Origin: Pseudomonadota bacterium
Lineage (GTDB): Bacteria > Pseudomonadota > Gammaproteobacteria > Burkholderiales > Burkholderiaceae_C
DNA: 64,000 bases
Reading direction: 5' to 3'
NCBI GenBank assembly: GCA_020161215.1
Contig: JAIUOM010000006.1
Location: 1 to 64,000, forward strand
The translations under genes and the position numbers were made by a program. The notes under the pieces were generated by a model. It ran no database searches. It was not told where the DNA came from and saw nothing but the letters and a program-made list of their open reading frames with translations. Below, one piece after another: positions 1-8,199 of this stretch (within the stretch, counting starts at the first letter, position 1; the number at the start of each line of letters is the position of its first letter).

Positions 1-62
1 ACCGACCAGCCGATCCAGCGGGACGCTGGCTTGATACCGGGCGACGACGAACCTTGCAGTGA

Positions 63-497
63 ATGACGATGACCACGCTTGATATCCCGCACTACGTCAA
101 ACAGATCCAGCAGTTGGACGGATGGATCAGCACCTATCCGTTGACAGAAGAGTTCCGAGAGAAGACCACGTATCGGCAGTTCCATGAGTTGCTCAAAGCG
201 AAGCAGGCCGAGCTGGGGCTGACGCGGGACGTCTGGGTGAAGTTGGGAGAGATTGAGGGAGACGAGGATCTGGACAGTGCCTGGATGGAATACGGCATGA
301 CGCTGGACAATCGAGAGCTCGTCTGCCCCACCTACATGCTCGACCTGCCGCTCAACGCGTATTGGATGGCCGAGTATGAGCCGACGCTCAAAGCGGTGGA
401 CGACTACATCGAGCAGCAGCCCCAGGGTCCGCTCAGCGACGAGGAATTGTTGGACGTTGTTCGCAAGAACATCCCCACCACCCACCGCCCGAACTGA
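63..497 (+). CDS. Hypothetical protein, 144 aa
   Basis: A soluble, acidic protein of no family that I recognise. It has no signal peptide, membrane segment or obvious metal-binding motif. Two in-frame ATG codons (63 and 69) are both possible starts. It ends nine bases before the SRAP-domain gene at 507, so the two are probably co-transcribed. Its promoter would lie left of the window. Confidence 0.7.
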   Translation: MTMTTLDIPHYVKQIQQLDGWISTYPLTEEFREKTTYRQFHELLKAKQAELGLTRDVWVKLGEIEGDEDLDSAWMEYGMTLDNRELVCPTYMLDLPLNAYWMAEYEPTLKAVDDYIEQQPQGPLSDEELLDVVRKNIPTTHRPN

Positions 498-506
498 GGA
501 AGTGCG

Positions 507-1481
507 ATGTGCTACAGCGCTGAAGCATGGACGCTCTACGACAACTTTGTGAAAGAGTTCGGGGCGGACATCGACATCCGCGAATTCTGGGAGGTCTACC
601 TCAAGCGGGACGAGGCCTACCGCGTCCGCAAGCCAGCCAAGTTCACGCCCAAGATTCCCAAGGGCATGGATCTGAACTTCCTGCCCCCGAAGTCGGATCT
701 GGAGCGGCAGATTCAGGAGCTCATCTCCGAGTGGAATGGGCGCAAGCTCGCTGAGAGCGAGGCCGAGCTTGACGCGCAAAGAGCACGCCTGGCCGCCGCC
801 GAAGCGAAGCTGGCGAAGAAGGAGACCAAGGCCGCCCTCAACGATCAACGGGTTGCGGGCAACAAGATCAAGCAAATGGAGCGCTGGATCGCCGACGCGA
901 AGCGCACCAAGCTGGAACCTGCGAAGGACAATCGCATTTATCCCGACTGGTATGTCCCAGTCCTCATTTCGGAAAATGGGCGCAAGGTCGTGCGACCCAT
1001 GCGCTACCACTGCCGTCCCGCCGGCATGGATCCGTCGATCGACTGGACGAAGGACGGACGCGTGTCGGGCACCTACAACGCTCGGCGGGACAAACTGACC
1101 CTGTTCTGGCGAAAACTTTTTGGCCACACGCATGGGCTCATGCTGGCCGAGACGTTTTACGAGAACGTGGACGACGGGATGGGCGGATCGAAAGAAATCC
1201 AGTTCCGCCCCAGCACCGGCGAAACCATGTATATCGCTTGCCTCTACTCCCACTGGGTAGACCCTAAGGGGGAGGAGCCAGACCTCTGGTCCTTCGCTGC
1301 GATCACCGACGAGCCGGAACCCGAAGTGGCAGCGGCAGGGCACGACCGCACGATCATCAACATCAAGCCTGAGCACGTAGACGCCTGGCTCAATCCGGAT
1401 CCCAACAAACTGGAAGCATTGTTCGCGATCTTCGACGACAAGCGCCATCCCTTCTACGAACTGGTCAAGGAAGCCGCGTAG
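507..1481 (+). CDS. SRAP-domain (YedK/HMCES-like) protein with coiled-coil insert
   Basis: SRAP proteins cross-link to abasic sites in single-stranded DNA through the N-terminal amine and side chain of Cys2, protecting the lesion. The family landmarks are visible here: Met-Cys at the N-terminus (Cys2 catalytic once Met1 is removed), Asn191 in NAR, Glu215 in AETFYE and His279 in GHDR. The final WLNPDP near residue 294 also fits. Between the N-terminal segment and the core, residues about 63-130 form a long charged coiled coil that compact YedK proteins lack. Family assignment rests on these motifs and their order. On a conjugative element, a protector of single-stranded DNA would fit the incoming strand, but that is inference. 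Confidence 0.8.
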   Translation: MCYSAEAWTLYDNFVKEFGADIDIREFWEVYLKRDEAYRVRKPAKFTPKIPKGMDLNFLPPKSDLERQIQELISEWNGRKLAESEAELDAQRARLAAAEAKLAKKETKAALNDQRVAGNKIKQMERWIADAKRTKLEPAKDNRIYPDWYVPVLISENGRKVVRPMRYHCRPAGMDPSIDWTKDGRVSGTYNARRDKLTLFWRKLFGHTHGLMLAETFYENVDDGMGGSKEIQFRPSTGETMYIACLYSHWVDPKGEEPDLWSFAAITDEPEPEVAAAGHDRTIINIKPEHVDAWLNPDPNKLEALFAIFDDKRHPFYELVKEAA

Positions 1482-1553
1482 GCGCATTCGCGGCCACGCC
1501 ATTTGTTGCTATCGTTCCGAGGCCGCCAGGAAGGCGGTTTACAGGGGAATACT

Positions 1554-1841
1554 ATGCGCCTGAAAAAACTGGGTTTGGCCGCCGTGCTGCTGGCCGTGTC
1601 CACCCCCGTTCTCGCCAAGCAAGGGGAGGTCTGCTCTTCCAAGCCTGTGCTGAAGGATGGGACCCTCACCAACGACACCGTGTTCGAGTGCAAGACCGCC
1701 GGCTCGCTCACCATCCCGCAGCTCTACGCCCAGGGGTGGCGGGTTATCAGCGTTCTGCCGCAGGCCACCATGGGGACGGATCCGAACACCGGGTTGCCGC
1801 AGGCCAGTTTCGCGTGGACGGTGGTGGTCGAGCGCGATTGA
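1554..1841 (+). CDS. Secreted small protein, 95 aa
   Basis: The start is the ATG at 1554, preceded by a purine-rich ACAGGGG ribosome site; an upstream TTG in frame is less likely. The first about 20 residues (MRLKKLG then a hydrophobic run ending VLA) form a clear Sec signal peptide. The mature part of about 75 residues contains two Cys (EVCSSK and VFECK) that could form a disulphide in the periplasm. No known family recognised. It stands alone between the SRAP gene and the H-NS-like gene. Confidence 0.7.
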   Translation: MRLKKLGLAAVLLAVSTPVLAKQGEVCSSKPVLKDGTLTNDTVFECKTAGSLTIPQLYAQGWRVISVLPQATMGTDPNTGLPQASFAWTVVVERD

Positions 1842-1893
1842 CCAGAAGGGGCTGGGGATTACGCTAGGTTGTGGCCACCATTTGGCCAGAAAC

Positions 1894-1907
1894 TAGCCTA
1901 TGGGCTA
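1894..1907. promoter_or_regulatory. Inverted repeat upstream of the H-NS-like gene
   Basis: TAGCC-TATG-GGCTA is a perfect 5-4-5 inverted repeat, overlapping an AT-rich TATAAC stretch 33 nt before the start at 1941. It could be an operator over the promoter, or a small hairpin in the leader. Confidence 0.35.
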
Positions 1908-1940
1908 TAACCCTTCGATCCCCTGAATGGAGCAATCCCC

Positions 1941-2465
1941 TTGGCCCTGACCACGCTGCAGTCGATCAACGCCGAAATCAAACAACTGGAAGCCCAGCGC
2001 AAGCTGGTTGAGAAGCGCGACGGCGAAGTGCCCAAGGCGCTGGCCGTGCTCCAGAAGTATGCGAAGGTCCTCAGCCCCGCCCAGCGTCGCCAGGTGGCCA
2101 AGCTCATCGGGGAGACGCTCGACAACCCACCGGCGCGCGCGCCCAAGTCCGCAGCCGGCTCTCGCAAGGGCCGCAAGCTCGGCAAGGTGGCCCCGAAGTA
2201 TCGACTCCCCACCGGGGAAACCTGGGCGGGCCGCGGGCTGACCCCCAAGGCGTTTGCCACGTGGGCGAAGTCCGCCGAGGGCAAGGCCTGGGCCCAGGCC
2301 AACCCGGGCAGCAAGTTCCCGCCGGCCAGTGGGGCGACGAAGGCCCCCGCGAAGGCGACAAGGAAGGTGGCCAAGAAGGTGAGAAAGGCGGCCAAGACAA
2401 CCACCCGGAAGGCCGTCAAGAAGCCCGCGAAGAAGACCGCAAAGAAGGCGGTCAAGAAGGCCTGA
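1941..2465 (+). CDS. H-NS-family nucleoid protein with H1-like tail
   Basis: The N-terminal half (residues 4-60) is helical and heptad-like, as in the H-NS oligomerisation region. Residues about 86-121 contain KYRLPTGETWAGRGLTPKAF, matching the H-NS C-terminal DNA-binding motif (GETWxGRGxxP). After this comes a 40-residue Lys/Ala tail (KKPAKKTAKKA-type repeats) resembling eukaryotic H1 and bacterial H1-like proteins. The start is TTG at 1941 with GGAG eight bases upstream; the ATG at 1927 is out of frame. Element-borne H-NS relatives usually silence transferred DNA in the new host, which is the likely role here. Confidence 0.8.
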   Translation: MALTTLQSINAEIKQLEAQRKLVEKRDGEVPKALAVLQKYAKVLSPAQRRQVAKLIGETLDNPPARAPKSAAGSRKGRKLGKVAPKYRLPTGETWAGRGLTPKAFATWAKSAEGKAWAQANPGSKFPPASGATKAPAKATRKVAKKVRKAAKTTTRKAVKKPAKKTAKKAVKKA

Positions 2466-2570
2466 TCATGCGCGGAATAATCCCCTGGAAGAATTGCGCC
2501 AGCTACCTGGCCCAATAGCTCAAAGGAATAACCGTCGAGCAGTGTTTGATTGAAAGTAGAGGGGGTGGGA

Positions 2571-3203
2571 GTGCGTAATCTGCAAGAACAGCTTTTCGAT
2601 GCGGCAAATGGCGGACGCGTGGGAACAGTCCGGGAGCTATTGAGTCGGGGAGTGGACCCGAACGTTGCTGTTGAAGTGGGAGACCAGTCGTTCGAAGGCA
2701 ACGAGATGCCTCTGCACAGAGCTGCCATGAAAGGGCACTTGGAGGTCTGTGTGGCGTTGATTGCAGCGGGCGCCAGCGTGGAAGCCGAGAGCCGCTGGCA
2801 CCATTCGGCGGAGGAGCCCGGCGATCGGCCGTTGCACGCGGCACTGCATGAAGATCATTTGGCAATAGTGGAACTGCTGTTGCTCGCCGATGCCGATGCA
2901 AACGCCGCTGGATACTTGGGGCATACGCCCGCCCACGAGGGTTTGATGAGCATAGACCCGCTGATATCGCTGAAACGGCACGGCGCCGACTTCAACGCGA
3001 TGAACGACGCCGGGGATACCGTGTTGGCGGCGGCGGTGCGTGGGGGATTCTCCTATGCGGTGTGCGAATGGCTGCTGGCCAACGGTGCCGACCCGCGCTT
3101 GGTGGACCCAGGAGCCTTGGTGGACGAGGCGCCCTCGGAAGACACCTTTGAGCTGGTGGTGAAGGCGCGCGGAGAAACTTTGGGGGACTGGATAGGCCGC
3201 TGA
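2571..3203 (+). CDS. Ankyrin-repeat protein, about 210 aa
   Basis: At least three ankyrin-type repeats are visible (MPLHRAAMKGHLEVCVALI, RPLHAALHEDHLAIVELLLL and further degenerate units). No signal peptide or transmembrane segment is seen, so it is probably cytoplasmic and binds a protein partner. The GTG at 2571 is chosen because a GAGGGGGTGGGA ribosome site ends right before it; a TTG at 2550 is also in frame. It is one of several small ankyrin proteins on this element (18312, 24703, 37278, 43424). Confidence 0.75.
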   Translation: MRNLQEQLFDAANGGRVGTVRELLSRGVDPNVAVEVGDQSFEGNEMPLHRAAMKGHLEVCVALIAAGASVEAESRWHHSAEEPGDRPLHAALHEDHLAIVELLLLADADANAAGYLGHTPAHEGLMSIDPLISLKRHGADFNAMNDAGDTVLAAAVRGGFSYAVCEWLLANGADPRLVDPGALVDEAPSEDTFELVVKARGETLGDWIGR

Positions 3204-3521
3204 TCCCCGGACAAAGTCCGAGCCGAAGCGCGGGGTTTCCTGACCCCCATGTCGCGGTCGCCGCCGATCGACGTGGCCCGCGCGAGCAGGCACATTGTCT
3301 CCGTTGCCCAGGCCACTGCACCCGCAGGACGCGTAATCAGAACGGAAGCACCGCAGCTGACTCGCGCAGCGAGCCAGTTGCGGCCGGGAAGGGGGCCGGC
3401 GGAGCCATCACCCGCCACCAAGCGCAGGAGCGACAAAGCCCCGGACCTCCGGGGCTTTTCTATTGCGCGGCCGCTCGCCCCTGGCAACGGGCTGCGTGCT
3501 CGGCTAGGTAGGGCTTTGTTG
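3204..3521. other. Gene-free stretch between convergent genes
   Basis: No credible coding region is seen. It separates the ankyrin gene from the convergent nuclease operon. The only clear element is the bidirectional terminator at 3435-3460. Confidence 0.6.
3435..3460. terminator. Bidirectional Rho-independent terminator
   Basis: AAAGCCCCGG-acct-CCGGGGCTTTT forms a 10-bp stem flanked by A and T runs, so it can stop transcripts from both the ankyrin gene and the nuclease operon. Confidence 0.85.
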
Positions 3522-4343
3522 TCAGTTTCGGTTGTAGCCGTGCTCGCGCGATAGCAGCACGGATTTCCAGTGGCTTTCGCGCTGGCAGATGTCGTCCTCG
3601 GTGGCGGACAGGTCGGCAATTTCCAGGACGGCGAAGCGCAAGGCGTGCCGGCGATCTTCGGTGGCTTCGATACCGAACTCCTTGCGCAGGGCAACGTTGC
3701 CGCCGTGCCCATTGGCCGCATACGCGCACCAGCGGCCCCAGATGCCGTCCGCGCCCGATGCCTTGCCCACGTAGAGCCGACCGGTGGCCGTGTCGGTGAT
3801 GACGTAGATCCCCTTCACCGATGACAGGGCGGCGCGCCAGGCCGCCGTCTGGTTGCGCACCACTGTGTCCAATTGCGCTTTGGTCAGGTTCACGGCCTTG
3901 AAGCCCGGGAAGTCCGCGATGGTCAGCCGCTCAGCCAACAGCTCCGTCACGGTCAAGTCCTCGGCCAGGGTTTCACCCTTGGGATAGGAATGGCGCTCGG
4001 TGTATCGGCTTTCCAGGAAGAGGCGGCCCACCCATTCCTCGCACGACGGCACCCGTTCCAACGTGTAGTAGAAGTGAGGCTTGGGGTCGGCCTCTTCCAC
4101 GCAGTCGAAGGAGCGGAACAGGCCCGCATAGAGCCAGCGGGTGGGCGAGCCCGCGCTGACCAAGGACACGACAAACTCGCGCTGGAAGTTTCGCTTGTTC
4201 TGCCAGCGCTGCCATTCGTCGAACTGACCCTCCAGGAACACGTCCAGTGGGCGTTCGTTGCCGTTGTAGCGCGCCAGGTGGACCTTGGCCTTCGTCGCCT
4301 CGAAGGTGGGTTCCCAAACCTTGAGCAAGTCGAACAACTTCAT
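3522..4343 (-). CDS. GIY-YIG nuclease-domain protein, 273 aa
   Basis: The C-terminal part carries a GIY-YIG nuclease: GIY at 178-180, YVG at 191-193, Arg204 in WGRW, and Glu256 as the candidate metal ligand. These are the expected catalytic positions. The N-terminal about 165 residues are unlike any domain I recognise and probably select the target or bind partners. Its ATG at 4343 overlaps the stop of the upstream HNH gene by four bases (ATGA), so translation is coupled. It is the last gene of a helicase-HNH-GIY operon. The role is inferred to be cleavage of foreign or damaged DNA with the helicase. Confidence 0.8.
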   Translation of the reverse strand: MKLFDLLKVWEPTFEATKAKVHLARYNGNERPLDVFLEGQFDEWQRWQNKRNFQREFVVSLVSAGSPTRWLYAGLFRSFDCVEEADPKPHFYYTLERVPSCEEWVGRLFLESRYTERHSYPKGETLAEDLTVTELLAERLTIADFPGFKAVNLTKAQLDTVVRNQTAAWRAALSSVKGIYVITDTATGRLYVGKASGADGIWGRWCAYAANGHGGNVALRKEFGIEATEDRRHALRFAVLEIADLSATEDDICQRESHWKSVLLSREHGYNRN

Positions 4344-5191
4344 GGGTTCGAACCTCGGGTATGACGGGCCACGCACGCCGCCGCGTGCTCGGCAAGATGG
4401 GCGGGGTTGGGCCGATGGGCCGTCGTCGTGGGTAAGGCCAGTGGCTTGCCCACGAGCGTGGCGTAGTCGGTGGTGAGCAGCGACGGCGCCAGGGCCACGG
4501 TGTGCTCCGGGGTGATCCAGAGCAACTGGCAATCGAAGAGGGTGTGGAGGTCGGCGCGAAGGAGCAGGCCGTTGTCCAACCGGTTCGTGTGCTCGCCTCT
4601 GTAGGGCAGCACGTGGGCCGCTTCCAGCACCTCCAGCGCCGAGCACCCGGTGACGGCGCAGCGTCCGCCATAGGCGTCCAGTAGCTTGGCTCGGAAGAGC
4701 GGTTGACCACGGCGCTGGGCCACCGCGCGCATCGCCCACACGCGGGCGTCGTGGTCGCTGTTCAGCTGCGTGTCGAACGCGTCCGCCTGCGCCTCGGCTT
4801 CCACCCTGGTCTGGTCGTCCAAGGCCAGGGGCAGCGCTTGCCACTTCCTTTCGGCGATCGGGATCAGATCCCAGTGGCCGTGCTGGGCCGGGTTGAACAG
4901 CACATAGCGAGTGCGTCGCGGCGGGCCCATGTCCACCACTTTGAAGAGACGGTCGTGGGGATGGTCCTGATCGCTTCGCCAGTTCGTGCGGGCGTAGTTG
5001 TGGTGGGCACGGCTGGCGCTGTTGACGGTGAACAACTCCAGGTCGGCGCGCGCGTTGCCCAATGGGTCGTGGGGAAAGTGGGCGCGGTCCCAGGCTTCCA
5101 CCTCGGCCAAGGTGGCACTGCCCACCTCGGCAATGGCATCCACTGCCCGCCAATACTTCACCCCGTCGCGCTTCGCGCGTGGCTGGGCCAT
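4340..5191 (-). CDS. HNH endonuclease, 283 aa
   Basis: The C-terminal half holds an HNH fold: Cys178 and Cys183, AAHVLPY with His193, RLDNGLLL with Asn207 and DLHTLFD with His216. This is the HNH_2-type arrangement common in restriction-like proteins. The N-terminal 140 residues are of unknown fold and may recognise the substrate. A strong GGAGGAGG ribosome site precedes the ATG at 5191. That ATG shares one base with the helicase stop (TGATG), and the gene's own stop overlaps the GIY-YIG start. The three genes are therefore made together. Confidence 0.85.
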   Translation of the reverse strand: MAQPRAKRDGVKYWRAVDAIAEVGSATLAEVEAWDRAHFPHDPLGNARADLELFTVNSASRAHHNYARTNWRSDQDHPHDRLFKVVDMGPPRRTRYVLFNPAQHGHWDLIPIAERKWQALPLALDDQTRVEAEAQADAFDTQLNSDHDARVWAMRAVAQRRGQPLFRAKLLDAYGGRCAVTGCSALEVLEAAHVLPYRGEHTNRLDNGLLLRADLHTLFDCQLLWITPEHTVALAPSLLTTDYATLVGKPLALPTTTAHRPNPAHLAEHAAACVARHTRGSNP

Positions 5192-8004
5192 CAGCTACCT
5201 CCTCCGTGCCCGCGATAGGAATGGGCCTGTTTTGTCCGGTGAGTGGGTTTTGGCGGCTTGTAGCCGCACAAAGGAAAATTGGAGCACGAGCGAAAATCCC
5301 CGTAGGGCCCTGTGCGCAGCACGAGCACGCCTTGCTTGCAGCCTGGGCAGGCTTCTTCCTGGACGGCTTTGCCCTCGGTGTCCGTGATCACCACGGCTCC
5401 GTCTTGTTCGAGCTCCCGAAGAAACGTCGAGCATTGGCCCTTGGCAGTGAACATCGCCACGCTTCGTCGGGCACGGGTCAGGGCGACGTAGAACAGCCGG
5501 CGTTCCTCGCCAAAGGTGAAGGTGTCTCCCTCGGGCATGGCCAAGGCGAGCACCGGATCGTCGGTGCGGGTGTTGGGGAAGCTGCGCCCTTTCAAGACGG
5601 AAAGCATCTCAGGCAGGATGACGTAGTCGGCTTCGCTGCCCTTGGAGCGATGTATGGTCAGGAACGACACGTCCACCCAGCGGTTGAACCGGCCCTGCTT
5701 CAGGGGCACATACTGCCGATCGGCGTTGTATCGCCCCAGCACGTAAACCGACACCTTGCCGTTGCGACCCGTAGGGATTGTCCCGTCCCTCACCTGTTCT
5801 CCCAGACCCACCACGAATCGGTCGATCGCATCGGCCAGCTTTTCCTTGCTGTCCACCTGGAACGCTTGAAGGACCGGGCCATGGGGAGGCGTAGTCGAAT
5901 GCACGCGCTTGGCAATCTGGGCAGGGTTCTTGGAGACAAATGCGCTGGAAACATCGCACAGCGCCTGGGGGCATCGAAACGTTTGCTCCAGCTTCAGCAC
6001 TTGGCCATGGCCAAACCACTGCCGAAACCCAGTCATCACCGACACGTCAGCACCGGCGAAGCGGTTGATGGACTGCCAGTCGTCGCCCACGGCGAAGAAG
6101 AAACGCCCCGGTGCCTTGACCAAGGCACGGCACAATCGTGCCCGCGCCCGTGACGCGTCCTGAAACTCATCGGCCATCACTAGATGGTAGGGCGATTCCA
6201 CGCGGCCGCTTTCCAGATGCTCGGCGGCTTGGTTGAGCATGTCCTCGAAATCGATTCCATCCTCTGCGGCCAACGCCGCGTCCCAGGCGTCCATGATGGG
6301 ACCAGCAATGTCGAGGAACATCTCGTAGCGCTGCTTAAAGGCATCTGCAGGAAGTGAACTCAGCCGTCGTTGGAGCGCCGGAATGGTGAGGCCGTTGCTC
6401 TTGGCATGGCTCATGAACGTGCGCACGAGCCCGATGAGCTCCACGGAATCCATGGGCTTCTGCCCACCTTGGGGGATTTCCCGTTCGGGGTTCGGATCCA
6501 TCACCACCCCGCGGACCGTCAGTTCGGCCTCAAGGCGAGGGAGATCAACTTTGGTTCGCAGGCCGTGGGAGGTGGTTTCGAACAGCGCGGTGCCCATGTC
6601 CTTGTGCAGCAGCCGCTTCCACTGGACGCCCTCCAGATAGCCTTCGAATTCCGGTGGGGGAAGGCCTTGGGCATTGAGTGCGAAATGTTCGTGGTAGAGG
6701 TCCAGCTTGGGATAGTAGAAATCGGGCTTGTATTGGCGATGATGTTCATCGGCGGTGCGGTGCTGGTAGGCAGGCTCGTATTGGTAATCGACGCCATTCA
6801 AGAAGAGGAAGTTGGCGATCATCACCTCCTCTTGGCTTTTGACACGCTCGCCCTTTGTGGTGACAAGCGCGCCCTTGCCCTGGGCATCCCAGACGTCGGC
6901 CGATTCCGAAGCGCCGAACGCCGGTAAGTCTTTACCGAAGACGAAGCGGAACAGGTCCCACTGATTGCGGAATTCGGAGGAACGGTCCTTCAGCTGGTCC
7001 ACAATCTCGGTGAGCTTGCGCACCCCACCAGCCGCATCAGTGGCCCAGTCTGGGATGTCGGGCTTCTCGCCGGTGGCCTTGCCGATGATGCGCAGGCCCA
7101 AGGCGTGGAAGGTGGATGATTCCACCGCCACATCCGCCATTCCCAGTCGCTCGAAAGCCTTGGTAGCGCGCTCCTTGAGCTCTTCAGCGGCCTGCTTGTT
7201 AAAGGCCAACAGAACAATCCACTTGGGATCCACGAACCCGCGGTGGATGGCGTAAGCCGCCTTGGCTACCATCGTGGAGGTCTTGCCCGAGCCGGCCGAG
7301 GCCACCACCTGCACGCGGTTGTCGAAGCACACCACGGCCCTAGCCTGTTCCGGGGTGAGCGGTTTGCTCTCCACCCGGTCCAGCAAGTCTTTGCAGTCCA
7401 CCAATTCGCGTTCCACGTGGGCGGTATTGAGCGCCGCCCAGGCTTGCCGATGGTCTCCTTCCCAGGAAGCTATCGCTCGCTCGATCTCCTTTGCTGTCGG
7501 GCCCAATCGCATCTGGACGCCGGGCTTCTTGAGGCGAGCACGCATCCCTTGAGCATCAACGGTGGGGCGCGCTGCAATGACCGCAGCTTGTTCTTCGTGG
7601 GTGAACCAGCGACGCTGTTGGGCGCAGCGCTCTTCCTCACTGGCCATGAGCGCCAGCCACCGTTCAAGAGGTTGGCGTTCGGATTCCAGGAATGCCACGT
7701 CTTCTCGGAGTCGCTTGTCCGCTAAAGCCAGGTTCAACGCGTGGGCAAGGGCAGCGCCCTGGGCGTTGGGCAGCCCGTCGGCTTTCACCTCCTGGCCGCG
7801 CCCGGTGCGGAAAGTAATATCCGTCCAGAACGTGCCGGTGTGGACACGGTAAGTTGCCTCGTCCTCGACGTTGACCCGGTGGGTCCGGCCCTCCAGTGTC
7901 AAGGCGAGCTCCAAGCCCTCCAGGCGCAAGCGCCAATCCGATGATCCCGTTAAGTGCTGGCCCAGCCACGACGGGGCCCATTCCTTTGCCATTCCTTGTC
8001 CCAT
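5191..8004 (-). CDS. HelD-like superfamily 1 helicase, 937 aa
   Basis: The protein resembles DNA helicase IV. It has an N-terminal specific region, Walker A (ASAGSGKT, near residue 240), later UvrD-type motifs including VGDDWQSINRF and VALTRARR, and a mid-protein insert with YKPDFYYP as found in helicase IV. The C-terminus adds a four-Cys zinc ribbon (CPGC...CSNFPLC), like the topoisomerase type. Helicase IV unwinds DNA 3' to 5'. The ATG at 8004 is used; an ATG at 7992 is an alternative. It leads an operon with two nuclease genes, and it is not the chromosomal housekeeping context of helD. A defence or DNA-processing role for the operon is inferred. Confidence 0.85.
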   Translation of the reverse strand: MGQGMAKEWAPSWLGQHLTGSSDWRLRLEGLELALTLEGRTHRVNVEDEATYRVHTGTFWTDITFRTGRGQEVKADGLPNAQGAALAHALNLALADKRLREDVAFLESERQPLERWLALMASEEERCAQQRRWFTHEEQAAVIAARPTVDAQGMRARLKKPGVQMRLGPTAKEIERAIASWEGDHRQAWAALNTAHVERELVDCKDLLDRVESKPLTPEQARAVVCFDNRVQVVASAGSGKTSTMVAKAAYAIHRGFVDPKWIVLLAFNKQAAEELKERATKAFERLGMADVAVESSTFHALGLRIIGKATGEKPDIPDWATDAAGGVRKLTEIVDQLKDRSSEFRNQWDLFRFVFGKDLPAFGASESADVWDAQGKGALVTTKGERVKSQEEVMIANFLFLNGVDYQYEPAYQHRTADEHHRQYKPDFYYPKLDLYHEHFALNAQGLPPPEFEGYLEGVQWKRLLHKDMGTALFETTSHGLRTKVDLPRLEAELTVRGVVMDPNPEREIPQGGQKPMDSVELIGLVRTFMSHAKSNGLTIPALQRRLSSLPADAFKQRYEMFLDIAGPIMDAWDAALAAEDGIDFEDMLNQAAEHLESGRVESPYHLVMADEFQDASRARARLCRALVKAPGRFFFAVGDDWQSINRFAGADVSVMTGFRQWFGHGQVLKLEQTFRCPQALCDVSSAFVSKNPAQIAKRVHSTTPPHGPVLQAFQVDSKEKLADAIDRFVVGLGEQVRDGTIPTGRNGKVSVYVLGRYNADRQYVPLKQGRFNRWVDVSFLTIHRSKGSEADYVILPEMLSVLKGRSFPNTRTDDPVLALAMPEGDTFTFGEERRLFYVALTRARRSVAMFTAKGQCSTFLRELEQDGAVVITDTEGKAVQEEACPGCKQGVLVLRTGPYGDFRSCSNFPLCGYKPPKPTHRTKQAHSYRGHGGGS

Positions 8005-8128
8005 CTTTCCCCTGGAATGCCGGCGTGACAGATCGCGACAACCGGCTGCCCCATGGTAAATGGCATGGGCTCTTGCGGTAATGCCTGGTCTGGCCCTACA
8101 TGCTGGGGCGCCGTCTCAGCCCGTGAGA

Positions 8129-8142
8129 GTGCCCACGGGCAC
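8129..8142. promoter_or_regulatory. Inverted repeat before the PDZ gene
   Basis: GTGCCC-AC-GGGCAC is a perfect 6-2-6 inverted repeat in the 195-base gap between the divergent helicase operon and the PDZ gene. It could be an operator for either. Confidence 0.35.
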
Positions 8143-8199
8143 GCTGGCGCCCGTAAACTGGGCCGGGGAACGGGCCTTGGGTCCGACAAGGGGGAAGGG

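Noticed and set aside
3522..5153. A single 543-aa minus-strand reading frame
   Set aside because: Its first half is an antiparallel-frame shadow of the HNH gene; the true GIY-YIG gene begins at 4343 with an ATGA overlap.
5062..6153. 363-aa plus-strand frame opposite the helicase
   Set aside because: Shadow frame with low-complexity translation, contradicted by clear helicase motifs on the other strand.
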